Part shown: positions 54,727 through 63,700 of the stretch, one piece after another
Layout of the letters: every line of letters begins with the position of its first letter
How positions within the stretch are numbered: the first letter of the stretch is position 1
Assembly: GCF_019430885.1 (NCBI RefSeq)
Contig: NZ_JAHYBZ010000002.1
Coordinates: forward strand, 434,001-498,000
Direction of reading: 5' to 3'
Source: Roseomonas alba
GTDB lineage: Bacteria; Pseudomonadota; Alphaproteobacteria; Acetobacterales; Acetobacteraceae
DNA length: 64,000 nt
The notes under the pieces: model-generated
Seen by the model: the letters and a program-made list of their open reading frames with translations, nothing else
Told to the model about the DNA's origin: nothing
The model's database searches: none
Translations under genes and position numbers: made by a program

Positions 54727-55239
54727 ATGCCACTGATCAATGTCCAACTCGGTGATGGCACCGTCATCACGCACCCGGACCTCGTGAATCTCTACGGTTG
54801 CTCCGTGGGCGAGGGCACCAGGATCGGGCCGTTCGTCGAAATCCAGAAGAACAGCGCCGTCGGCTCTCGCTGCAAGATCTCCTCCCATTCCTTCATCTGC
54901 GAAGGCGTGACGATCGAGGACGAGGTCTTCATCGGGCACGGGGTGATGTTCACCAACGAGCTCTACCCGCGCGCCACGGCTCTCGGCGGCGGGTTGCAGA
55001 CCGAAGCGGACTGGAGCGTGGTGCCCACCCGCATCTGCCATGGCGCCTCCATCGGCTCCAACGCCACGATCGTCTGTGGTGTCACTGTCGGGCGCTTCGC
55101 GCTGGTCGGAGCAGGAGCGGTGGTGACGCGCGACGTGCCCGAGCACGCGATTGTCGCCGGCGTTCCCGCAAGGGTCGTAGGCGATGTCCGCGACCGCGAC
55201 AGCCTTCCCACACCGGCAACAGGAATGACAATGCCATGA
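54727..55239 (+). CDS. Hexapeptide-repeat sugar N-acetyltransferase (WlbB/WbpD-like)
   Basis: About 170 residues with left-handed beta-helix repeats (CSVGEGTRIGPFVEIQKNSA, ICEGVTIEDEVFIGHGVMFT, ASIGSNATIVCGVTVGRFAL). The end VVTRDVPEHAIVAGVPARVV is typical. The layout and FTNELYPRA segment resemble acetyltransferases that acetylate the 3-amino group of UDP-diaminosugar uronates. It is followed by dehydrogenase and aminotransferase genes like those of that pathway, which supports the idea. Its stop overlaps the dehydrogenase start. Confidence 0.87.
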   Translation: MPLINVQLGDGTVITHPDLVNLYGCSVGEGTRIGPFVEIQKNSAVGSRCKISSHSFICEGVTIEDEVFIGHGVMFTNELYPRATALGGGLQTEADWSVVPTRICHGASIGSNATIVCGVTVGRFALVGAGAVVTRDVPEHAIVAGVPARVVGDVRDRDSLPTPATGMTMP

Positions 55240-56261
55240 TCGGCATCGGTGTTATCGGCTATGGCTATTGGGGGCCGAACCTCGCGCGCAGCGTGGCGGA
55301 GACCGACGGCTGCAGATTGGCTGCCATCGCCGACTTCTCGTCCGCAGCCCTGTCCCGCGCGGGCAAGCGCTTTCCTGGAGCCGCGCTGTACCAGGATCCG
55401 CAAAGCCTGATCGAGGATTCGGCGGTCGACGCCGTGCTGATCGCCACCCCCGTCGCGACGCACTATGCGCTCGCCGCCGCCGCGCTGCGGGCCGGCAAGC
55501 ATGTTATCGTCGAGAAGCCCATCGCCAGTTCGTCGGACGATGCGCGCCGCCTGATCGATGACGCCGATCGCCGTGGCCTCACGCTGATGGTGGATCACAC
55601 CTTCGTCTACACCAGCGCGGTGCAGAAGATCAGCGAACTGCTGCGCGCCGGCGATCTGGGCGATGTCTATTACTATGACAGCACGCGGGTAAATCTCGGC
55701 CTGTTCCAGCACGACGTGAACGTCATCTGGGATCTCGCGGTGCATGACCTCTCGATCCTGGATTACCTGCTGCAGGAAAAGCCGCTCGCCGTTTCCGCAA
55801 GCGGTGCCGGCCACATCCCGGGTCGGCAGGAGAACATGGCGCATTTGAGCCTGTTCTATCCCTCCGGCACGGTCGCCTATCTCAATGTGAACTGGCTCGC
55901 GCCGGTGAAAGTCCGCCAGACGCTCATCGGCGGCAGCCGCAAGATGATCGTGTGGAACGACCTTGAGCCCAGCGAGAAGATCAAGGTCTACGACCGCGGC
56001 GTGACCCTGGGCGATGGGCCGGAGCAGGTGGCGGCGCGAATTTCCTACCGCAGCGGCGACATGTGGGCCCCCCAGCTTTCGGTGAAGGAGGCTCTGCTCA
56101 CGGAAATGGAGCATTTCGTCGACTGCGTCACCCATCGCAAGGAGCCGATGACCTCCGGCCGCTGTGGCCTCAGCGTCGTCGAAACACTTGAAGCGGCCAT
56201 GCTGTCTCTGCGCCAGCGCGGCCAGCCCATCGACATCTCCCCGGTACGGATGGCCTCATGA
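55236..56261 (+). CDS. Gfo/Idh/MocA-family sugar dehydrogenase (WlbA-like)
   Basis: A 341-residue NAD(P)-dependent oxidoreductase: IGVIGYGYWGPNLARSVAET, AVLIATPVATHYALAAAALR, the GKHVIVEKPIASSSDDARRL catalytic-lysine segment, and WDLAVHDLSILDYLL. In related operons this enzyme oxidises the 3-position of a UDP-GlcNAc-uronate before transamination. It overlaps the aminotransferase gene by ATGA. The actual substrate is inferred from context. Confidence 0.88.
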   Translation: MIGIGVIGYGYWGPNLARSVAETDGCRLAAIADFSSAALSRAGKRFPGAALYQDPQSLIEDSAVDAVLIATPVATHYALAAAALRAGKHVIVEKPIASSSDDARRLIDDADRRGLTLMVDHTFVYTSAVQKISELLRAGDLGDVYYYDSTRVNLGLFQHDVNVIWDLAVHDLSILDYLLQEKPLAVSASGAGHIPGRQENMAHLSLFYPSGTVAYLNVNWLAPVKVRQTLIGGSRKMIVWNDLEPSEKIKVYDRGVTLGDGPEQVAARISYRSGDMWAPQLSVKEALLTEMEHFVDCVTHRKEPMTSGRCGLSVVETLEAAMLSLRQRGQPIDISPVRMAS

Positions 56262-57382
56262 TCCCGTTGCTTGACCTTCGCGCGCAATACGCCGGCCTCA
56301 AGGCTGAAATCGACGCTGCCGTGCTCGAGACGCTCGCGAGCGGTGCCTACGTCTCCGGCCCGAAGGTGGATGCCTTCGAGGTCGCATTCGCCGCCTATTC
56401 GGGCGCCAGCGAGGCGGTGGCGCTGAATTCCGGCACCTCCGCGCTGCATCTTGCGCTTCTCGCGCTCGGCATCGGTCCGGGGGACGAGGTCATCGCGCCA
56501 GCCATGACCTTCGTCGCGACCGTCGCGGCCATCCGCTACTCCGGCGCGACGCCCGTGCTCGCCGACGCGGATCCCGTGACCTGGAACATCGATCCCGCTG
56601 CCATCGAGGCCGCGATCACGCCGCGCACCAAGGCCATCATCCCCGTTCATCTGCATGGCCGCATGGCGGATATGGACGCGATCATGGCGATCGCGGCGAG
56701 GCACGGACTGCATGTCATCGAGGATGCCGCCCAGGCGCATGGCGCGACGTGGCATGGCCGGGGCGCGGGGACTTTCGGCGCGATCGGCTGCTTCAGCTTC
56801 TACCCGGGGAAGAACCTTGGTGCCTGCGGGGAAGGTGGTGGCGCCATCACAAGCGATCCGGCGCTCGCAGCGCGTATGCGCAAGCTGCGCGACTGGGGCC
56901 AGGAAGGTCGCTACAACCATGTCGAGCACGCCTTCAACTATCGCATGGACGGAATCCAGGGTGCGATCCTGTCGGTGAAGCTCGCGCACCTGGCGCGCTG
57001 GACGGAACGCCGCCGGGAGGTCGCTGCACTTTACGACACGCTGCTCGCCGAACTTCCCGTGCGGCTGCCCGCGAAGCCGAAGGCGCTGGAGCATGTCTAC
57101 CACGTCTATGCGCTACGCCATCCGGAGCGCGACCGGCTCGCGCGCGGTCTCGCCGAGGCGGGCGTCGCCACCGGCCTGCACTATCCGCGGCCCGTGCATC
57201 TGCAGCCGGCGTACAATGATCTCGGACGCGGGCCGGGCAGCTTCCCGGTCGCAGAGGCGCTTTCCGCCGAATTCCTTTCGCTGCCCATCTTCCCGGAATT
57301 GACGCCGGACCAGCAGGCCCATATCGCCGGCACATTGCGGGATCTCCTCAGTTCAGCCTCGGTGACCAGCCATGCCGCGTGA
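56258..57382 (+). CDS. DegT/DnrJ/EryC1/StrS-family sugar aminotransferase
   Basis: A 374-residue PLP enzyme transferring an amino group to a keto-nucleotide sugar. IPLLDLRAQYAGLKAEIDAA opens it. VALNSGTSALHLALLALGIG holds phosphate contacts, VIEDAAQAHGATW carries the cofactor aspartate, and the PLP lysine lies in SFYPGKNLGACGEGG. VEHAFNYRMDGIQGAIL is the usual dimer/substrate segment. With the upstream dehydrogenase and acetyltransferase it makes a WlbA-WlbC-WlbB-like set. It overlaps the next gene by 11 bases. Confidence 0.92.
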   Translation: MIPLLDLRAQYAGLKAEIDAAVLETLASGAYVSGPKVDAFEVAFAAYSGASEAVALNSGTSALHLALLALGIGPGDEVIAPAMTFVATVAAIRYSGATPVLADADPVTWNIDPAAIEAAITPRTKAIIPVHLHGRMADMDAIMAIAARHGLHVIEDAAQAHGATWHGRGAGTFGAIGCFSFYPGKNLGACGEGGGAITSDPALAARMRKLRDWGQEGRYNHVEHAFNYRMDGIQGAILSVKLAHLARWTERRREVAALYDTLLAELPVRLPAKPKALEHVYHVYALRHPERDRLARGLAEAGVATGLHYPRPVHLQPAYNDLGRGPGSFPVAEALSAEFLSLPIFPELTPDQQAHIAGTLRDLLSSASVTSHAA

Positions 57383-58388
57383 GAGCCGCGAAATCCTTGA
57401 CCCGCGCGGCGTTCTCGCCGGCACCACCTGCCTCGTCACCGGCGGCGCCGGCTTTGTCGGCTCGCATATCGTCGATCTCCTGCTGGAGGCGGGCGTGGCC
57501 GAGGTGCGCGTCATCGACAACATGGTGCGCGGACGGCACAGCAACCTCGCCCGGGCGCTCACCAGCAACCGTGTGCGCCTGGTCGAGGGTGACATCCGCG
57601 ACATCGGGGCGATGCGGTCACTCATCGAGGACTGCGACACTGTCTTCCATCAGGCAGCGCTGCGGATCACACAGTGCGCGCAGGAGCCACGCGCTGCCTT
57701 CGAGGTGATGGTCTCCGCGACGTACGAATTGGTGGAACTCTGCCTCGCTGCTGGGATCCGCAAGCTGGTCGCGGCGTCCACCGCCTCAGTCTACGGCATG
57801 GCGGACCAGTTCCCGACCACCGAGGCGCACCATTCCTACAACAACCGGACGCTCTACGGCGCCGCCAAGGCCTTCAATGAGGGGCTCTATCGCTCCTTCA
57901 ACGAAATGCACGATCTGAACTACGTCGCGTTGCGCTACTTCAACGTCTATGGGCCACGAATGGACATTCATGGCCGCTATACCGAGGTTCTGGTGCGCTG
58001 GATGGAGCGGATCGCACGCGGCGAACCGCCGATCATCTTCGGAGACGGTCTGCAGACCATGGACATGATCCATGTGCACGACGTGGCCCGCGCGAACATC
58101 CTCGCAGCCGTTGCGCCGATGAATGACGTGGCCCTGAACGTCGCGAGCGGAACGGAGACCTCGCTGCTCGATCTCGCGCGCTTGCTCTGCCGGGTCATGG
58201 GCCGGCCCGAGCTTGTGCCGCTGCATCAGGAAGAGAGGTCGGTGAACCCGGTGCCCAGGCGCATTGCCGATACCTCCAGGGCGCGGGACCTTATCGGGTT
58301 CGAGGCAAGCCTCCCGCTCGAGGAAGGCATTGCCGAACTCGTCGCCTGGTGGCGCGTCCAGACAGCCCTGGCCGGAGCCCTCGCATGA
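57372..58388 (+). CDS. NAD-dependent epimerase/dehydratase (extended SDR)
   Basis: A 338-residue UDP-sugar-modifying SDR with CLVTGGAGFVGSHIVDLLLE, FHQAALRITQCAQEPRAAFE, catalytic serine in AASTASVYGMADQFPTTEA, YGAAK (YxxxK), ALRYFNVYGPRMD and IFGDGLQTMDMIHVHDVA. It is closest in appearance to UDP-glucose/GlcNAc 4-epimerases and 4,6-dehydratases. A leading segment of about 17 residues precedes the Rossmann fold. It is coupled to the second aminotransferase gene by ATGA. Confidence 0.88.
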   Translation: MPRESREILDPRGVLAGTTCLVTGGAGFVGSHIVDLLLEAGVAEVRVIDNMVRGRHSNLARALTSNRVRLVEGDIRDIGAMRSLIEDCDTVFHQAALRITQCAQEPRAAFEVMVSATYELVELCLAAGIRKLVAASTASVYGMADQFPTTEAHHSYNNRTLYGAAKAFNEGLYRSFNEMHDLNYVALRYFNVYGPRMDIHGRYTEVLVRWMERIARGEPPIIFGDGLQTMDMIHVHDVARANILAAVAPMNDVALNVASGTETSLLDLARLLCRVMGRPELVPLHQEERSVNPVPRRIADTSRARDLIGFEASLPLEEGIAELVAWWRVQTALAGALA

Positions 58389-59524
58389 TCCCGATCACCA
58401 AGCCGCTGGTCGGAGAGGAGGAGGCGCTTGCCGCCGCCGAGGTCGTGCGCTCAGGCTGGCTCACCCAGGGACCGCGCGTCGCAAGTTTCGAGCAGTCCTT
58501 CGCTGCGCTGACCGGCGCGCCCTTTGCCTGCGCCGTGTCCAACTGCACGACGGCGCTGCATCTCGCACTCCTGGGTGTTGGGGTGCGGCCGGGCGATGAG
58601 GTCATTACCGTCAGCCACACCTTCATCGCCTGCGCCAATGCCATTCGCCAATGCGGGGCGACACCGGTCTTCATCGACATCGAGCCGGTCGGGTATGGCA
58701 TGGACGCGGCGCTGATCGCCGCCGCGATCACGCCGAAGACGCGCGCCATCCTCTGCGTTCATCAGATCGGCATGCCGTGCGACATGGATGCGATCATGGC
58801 GGTCGCGCGCGCCCATGGGTTGCGTGTGGTCGAGGACGCCGCCTGCGCCTTGGGATCCGAGATGGAGTTCGGCGGTAGCTGGCGGAAGGTCGGAGATCCG
58901 GCCGGCGACGTCGCCTGCTTCTCCCTTCACCCCCGGAAGGTCGTGACTGTCGGGGATGGCGGCGTGCTGACCACGCGCGATGCGGCGCTCGACGCACGGT
59001 TCCGGCTTCTGCGCCAGCATGGCATGACAGTGCCGGACACGGTGCGCCACGGCAGCGCACAGGTGATTTTCGAATCCTACGAAGTCGAGGCCTTCAACTA
59101 CCGGCTGACCGACATCCAGGCGGCCGTCGGCATCGAGCAGCTCAAGCGCCTGCCCGAGATCGTGGCGCGGCGGCGTACGCTGGCCGAACGCTACCGCGAG
59201 CGGCTCGCTGCGGCGGTGCCGGACGTCTCCGCGCCGGTGGAGCCAAACCGCGCTCGGACCAACTGGCAATCCTTCGCAGTGCGCCTGCCTGATGGGGCGG
59301 ACCAGCGCGCGGTGATGCAGACCATGCTGGATCGCGGCATCGCCACGCGCCGGGGCATCATGTGCATTCACCGTGAGAAGCCCTATGCCGGCACGGCGCG
59401 CGTGCCGCTGCCTGTCTCGGAGGCGGCGCAGGATCAGACCATCCTGCTGCCGCTGTATCCGCAAATGACCGAGCAGGAGCAGGACCAAGTCGTGGCCGGG
59501 CTTCAGGAGGCCGTGCGGCATTGA
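58385..59524 (+). CDS. Second DegT-family sugar aminotransferase
   Basis: A 379-residue PLP aminotransferase: IPITKPLVGEEEALAAAEVV, VSNCTTALHLALLGVGVRPG, VVEDAACALGSEM, and the PLP lysine in CFSLHPRKVVTVGDGGVLTT. The variant 'SLHPRK' around the lysine separates it from the upstream homologue. The family includes the PglE/PseC-like 4-aminotransferases. Together with the following PglD-like acetyltransferase it suggests a 4-acetamido sugar branch. It overlaps the TTG start of the next gene. Confidence 0.9.
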   Translation: MIPITKPLVGEEEALAAAEVVRSGWLTQGPRVASFEQSFAALTGAPFACAVSNCTTALHLALLGVGVRPGDEVITVSHTFIACANAIRQCGATPVFIDIEPVGYGMDAALIAAAITPKTRAILCVHQIGMPCDMDAIMAVARAHGLRVVEDAACALGSEMEFGGSWRKVGDPAGDVACFSLHPRKVVTVGDGGVLTTRDAALDARFRLLRQHGMTVPDTVRHGSAQVIFESYEVEAFNYRLTDIQAAVGIEQLKRLPEIVARRRTLAERYRERLAAAVPDVSAPVEPNRARTNWQSFAVRLPDGADQRAVMQTMLDRGIATRRGIMCIHREKPYAGTARVPLPVSEAAQDQTILLPLYPQMTEQEQDQVVAGLQEAVRH

Positions 59525-60186
59525 CCGCAGATATCCGGCGCATCGCCATCCTCGGTGCGTCGGGCAATGCGCTCGACATCCTGGACATCATCGATGCGCT
59601 GGGCTGCTGGGAGGTCGCCGGCGTCTTCGATGACAAGGCCGCCCGCGGATCCGTCTTTGCGGACCTGCCCGTGCTGGGCAGGCTCGAGGAGGCTGCGGCG
59701 GCGGCCGCACCCGGCGGGCCGCTTGATGGTGCAGCATTCGTGAACGCCATTGCCAGCGAAAGAACGCATCGACGCAAGGCGGACATCATCGCCTCCACCG
59801 GGTTGGACGAGGACCGCTTCGCGACCCTGGTGCATCCGGCCGCGGCGGTGTCACGGCGTGCTGTGCTGGGCCGCGGGGTCTGTATCGGCCCGGGCTGTGC
59901 CGTCTCGGCGAACGTGACGATCGGAGCGCATGCCTGGATGGGCGGACATGTCGTGATCGGACATGATGCGACGATCGGCAGTGGCGCGACCCTGGCGCCC
60001 GCGGTCACGATCGCCGGTGGGGTGCGAGTCGGCGCGCTCGCCTATGTTGGTTCGGGCGCGGTGCTGCGACCGGGAATCACGATTGGCGACGGCGCCCTGA
60101 TCGGGATGGGCGCCGTTGTTCTGGCTGATGTGCCGCCCGAGGCCGTGATGGTCGGAAATCCCGCCCGCCACCTCGATCGGAGGTGA
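59521..60186 (+). CDS. PglD/NeuD-like sugar acetyltransferase
   Basis: A 221-residue protein. An N-terminal Rossmann-like sugar-binding domain (RIAILGASGNALDILDIID) is followed by hexapeptide repeats (VLGRGVCIGPGCAVSANVTI, HVVIGHDATIGSGATLAPAV) and the closing VLADVPPEAVMVGNPAR. These proteins acetylate the 4-amino group of UDP-sugars or O-acetylate sialic-acid-like sugars. TTG 59521 overlaps the preceding stop, so translation is coupled. It is the last gene of the nucleotide-sugar operon. Confidence 0.88.
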   Translation: MTADIRRIAILGASGNALDILDIIDALGCWEVAGVFDDKAARGSVFADLPVLGRLEEAAAAAAPGGPLDGAAFVNAIASERTHRRKADIIASTGLDEDRFATLVHPAAAVSRRAVLGRGVCIGPGCAVSANVTIGAHAWMGGHVVIGHDATIGSGATLAPAVTIAGGVRVGALAYVGSGAVLRPGITIGDGALIGMGAVVLADVPPEAVMVGNPARHLDRR

Positions 60187-60219
60187 TCCGGTCCGGCAAT
60201 GCCGGACCGGGAGAGTGCT

Positions 60220-60507
60220 CTACCGGAAGTTGGGCGAGATTTGTTCGCGGCGGTCCGACGCCGCGGCCGGCGGCGTGCCGGTGCGCCGGATGACGCCGGC
60301 GTCGATCAGGCCCTGCAGCGCCTTCTGCATGACATCCACCGAATTGGCGAAGCCCTCCACGGAGAAGATGACGCGCTGACGCAGCACGGCGCGTGGCGTG
60401 TTGTCGGGGTTGCGCTCGGTCGGCGAGAGGCTTGTCAGGTCCACGCGGACGATGGAGCCGCTGACGGTGATCTCGCCGATGCCATCGGAGAAGATTTCAG
60501 GATGCAT
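60220..60507 (-). CDS. Small protein of unknown function, 95 residues
   Basis: A leftward gene starting MHPEIFSDGIGEITVSGSIV, with a purine-rich AGGGACCGG ahead of the ATG. The first 60 residues look like paired beta-strands (VRVDLTSLSPTE, RQRVIFSVEGFANSV), the rest is helical and ends Ser/Asn/Phe. There is no signal or membrane segment. I have the impression of a conserved small family but cannot name it. It lies downstream of the giant DUF4082 gene on the same strand and could be cotranscribed. Confidence 0.7.
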   Translation of the reverse strand: MHPEIFSDGIGEITVSGSIVRVDLTSLSPTERNPDNTPRAVLRQRVIFSVEGFANSVDVMQKALQGLIDAGVIRRTGTPPAAASDRREQISPNFR

Positions 60508-60617
60508 GATCCGGTCCCTAGGTCCTATGTGCTGAAAGTCTAATGTTCGCCGGTCGACGGCGGAAACGGAAGCGGCCGATCATCCGATCGGATCGCTGCA
60601 ACCTGCAAGCGATACGC

Positions 60618-60642
60618 GACGGGCGGCAATCCGCCGCCCGTC
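60618..60642. terminator. Strong hairpin in the gap between the DUF4082 gene and the small gene
   Basis: GACGGGCGGC (60618-60627) and GCCGCCCGTC (60633-60642) form a perfect 10-bp GC-rich stem with a five-base loop. It lies about 130 bases beyond the stop of the giant leftward gene. No T-run follows on either strand, so it may be a Rho-assisted terminator or mRNA 3' stabiliser. Confidence 0.5.
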
Positions 60643-60720
60643 ATGCTCCCAGGGCATTTCCGGCGAACTTCCGCTCACCTGCAATGCTCCAGGTGTCTGC
60701 CTTTTGCGAGCATCTTCATC

Positions 60721-60744
60721 TGTCCGGACGAGTTCATCCGGACA
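60721..60744. repeat. Inverted repeat flanked by a direct repeat
   Basis: TGTCCGGA (60721-60728) and TCCGGACA (60737-60744) form a perfect 8-bp inverted repeat with an eight-base spacer. The sequence TGCTCCAGGTG occurs on both sides (near 60685 and 60750). It sits just beyond the stop of the giant leftward gene and may be part of its terminator. Confidence 0.45.
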
Positions 60745-60774
60745 GGATCTGCTCCAGGTGCCTGGCGGCACTCC

Positions 60775-63700
60775 TCACGCCGCGAGCTGGCCGCGGAAGT
60801 TGACGTCGACCCAGTAGTTCGTATTGCCCCAGGATCCGGTTGGGAACTGGCTGTCGCCATAGGCATAGAGCCCGTTGCCAGACCCTGGTGCGGTGAGTGG
60901 GCCGTTGCTCTGCGCTTCGTTGAAATAGCCGCTGCTGGCGGCATAGAAGCCAGACGTCGTGTGATAGGACACAACGTAGTCGGTATCGGGCGCGATCGAC
61001 ACGGCGGATGCGAAATCGACCTGCTGCCAGCCAGACGCCGTCTCGTTGGTGAAGGTCGCGGTCGCCAGCAGCGTGCCGGTCGCCGTCCAAAGGCTGCCGG
61101 TATGCGTTCCGGTGTTCTGATTGCCCTTGTAGAACTTGACGCCCGTGATGCTCCCGCTTTCGCTGCTGCGGAACTTCATGCCGAGCTCGATCGATCCCGG
61201 ATCGTTCACCGAGGCAATGGCTGGCGTGTCGTTCGGCCCAAACAGGCTGGACGTGGTTGCCCCAGCGTCGACCTCGACCGCGGCGGTGCCGAAGCTCTGC
61301 CCGCCGCGGGCATCGGTGATGCCGTAGCTGAAATCGGCGGCCCCGACATAGCCCTGCTCCGGCGTGAATGTCACGGTCTGCGCCTGGGCATCAAAGGCAA
61401 CGCTGCCGTGGCTGCCTGCGGTGACCGAGGTCAGCGTGAGACCATCACCATCCGGATCGCTGTCATTGGCAAGCAGAGTGGCGACAGGAATGACCAGCGG
61501 CGTGCCGCTGTGCGCAAGGAGTCCGCTGTCGGCCCCCGCGACCGGGTCGCGGTTGCGGGCATCCATCACGACATCCACCCAGTAGTTGGTGGCCTGGTAG
61601 CTGGCGGCGGGGAAAGTCCCGGCGCTGCCGTAGTTGAACACCCCCTGCGTGGCGGCCAGCACGCCATTGTCGTGCGCCTGGCTGAAGTAGCCGCTGGTGG
61701 CGGAATAGTTGCCGTTGGTCGTGTTGTACGACGCGACATAAGTCTGGCCGGCCGTGATGCTGACCGGCTGGGAGAAGTTCGCCTGCTGCCAGCCGTTCGC
61801 CGTCTCATCCGTGAAGGTGACGGTGGCGAGCAGCGTTCCGTCCGCGGTCCAGAGATTGCCGACATGTGGGCCGGTATTCCCGGCGCCCTTGTAGAAGCGG
61901 ATGCCGGTAATCAACCCGCCCACCTCGGCAGTGAAGCGCACGCCGAGCTCGACCGGGCCGTCATCGGCGGCGGATTCGAGAGCAGGGCGATCGAACCTGT
62001 CGAACAGGCGTTCGCTGCTGCCAGGTGCGAAGACATCGATGCCGACGGCGCCTTGGGCCGTGGCACCATGGCCATCGGAGAGTGTGTAGGTGAAGGACGC
62101 CGCACCGACATAGCCGTCGGTGGGCGTGAAGGTGATGGTACCCGCCTGGGCATCCAGTATGGCCGTGCCGCCCGCGCCTCCCGAAACGGCCGTGATCGTC
62201 AGCGCATCGCCGTTCGGATCTGTGTCATTGGACAGCAGGGAACTCACCGCAATCACGATCGGCACGCCACTATAGGCCGAAAGGCCGGTATCGGGCGCTA
62301 CCGTCGGCGCGCTGTTCCCCTCCGAGAACAGCACATCCACCCAGTAGTTCGTCGCATTGTAGGTCTGCGTCGGGAATCCGCTATTGCCATAGCCATAGAC
62401 GCCATTCGAACCACCGGCGGCGACGATGCCACCCTGGCTGTAGCTCTGGTTGAAGAAGCCTGATGTCGCGGAATAGTAGCCAGACGTCGTGTGATAGGAC
62501 GCAACGTAGTTCTGCCCGGTGACGAGCGTGACGGGCTGCGCGAAATAGACCTCCTGCCAGCCCGTCCCGCTTTCCTGAGCAAAGGTGGCCGACGCCAGCA
62601 GCGTGCCGTCCGAGGACCACAGGTTCGCGACATGAGTGCCGGTGTTCTGCGGTCCCTTGTAGAAGCGGATGCCGGCGATGCTGCCGTTCTGGGTGACCTG
62701 GAAGCGCATGCCCAGTTCGATCGCGCTGTTGTCGCTGACCGAGGCGACCGCAGGCCGCGCGTCGTCTTCGAACAGGCTGGTGACAGGCGGCAGGTCGCGC
62801 ACCTGCATGCTGACGGTCGCCTGTGACGTTCCGCCGCGCCCGTCCGAGATGCTGTAGACGAAGCTGGCGTCTCCGAGATAGTCCGCGTCGGGCGTGAAGG
62901 TGACGTAGCCGGTCACCGGATCATACGCGACCGTCCCATGAGTTGCGCCCGAAACGCCGGTGATGGTCAGCGAATCCCAATTCGCATCGGTGTCGTTGCC
63001 CAGCAGGCTGGCGGCCGCGATCAGGAACGGCATGTTGCGCGCGACGGCAAAGCCGCTGTCATCTGCGGCGAGCGGGGCGACATTCTCCACGCCGCCCGGC
63101 TGGAACATCACGTCGACCCAGTAGTTGCTGGCGTTGAAGCTCTCGGTCGGGAAGCTGCCCGCGGCGCCATAGGCGTAGAGACCGCCGCCGGTCACCGTGA
63201 GCGGGCCGTTGCTGTACTGGCTGTTGAAGTAGCCCGGCGCCGCGGCATACATGCCCGTGACGGTATGGTAGCTCGCCAGGTAGGTCTCGCCGGCCTGGAT
63301 GTCGACCGGAGCGGCGAACATCACCTGCTGCCAGCCGCTCGTCGTCTCGCCGCTGAAGGTCGCGGTCGCGAGCAGGGTGCCGTCCGCCTTCCACAGATGA
63401 GCGGTATGCACGCCCGTGTTCAGCGCGCCCTTGTAGAAGCGGATACCGGCGATGCTGCCCGCAGCCGATGCCACGAACTGCACGCCAAGTTCGACGGCAG
63501 TCGGGTCGGCGACATTGGCGAATTGCGGCGTATCGGTGGCATCGAACAGCGTGACGCGATGGGGTGGCTCCTTGACCGTGAAGGAGGCAACAGCCTGCGC
63601 CGTGCCGCCACGGCCGTCGGTCACCGTATAGGTGAAGCTCGCCTCCCCGATGAAGCCTTCATCGGGGGTGAAGACGATGGTCTGCCGATAGTAGTCCCAG

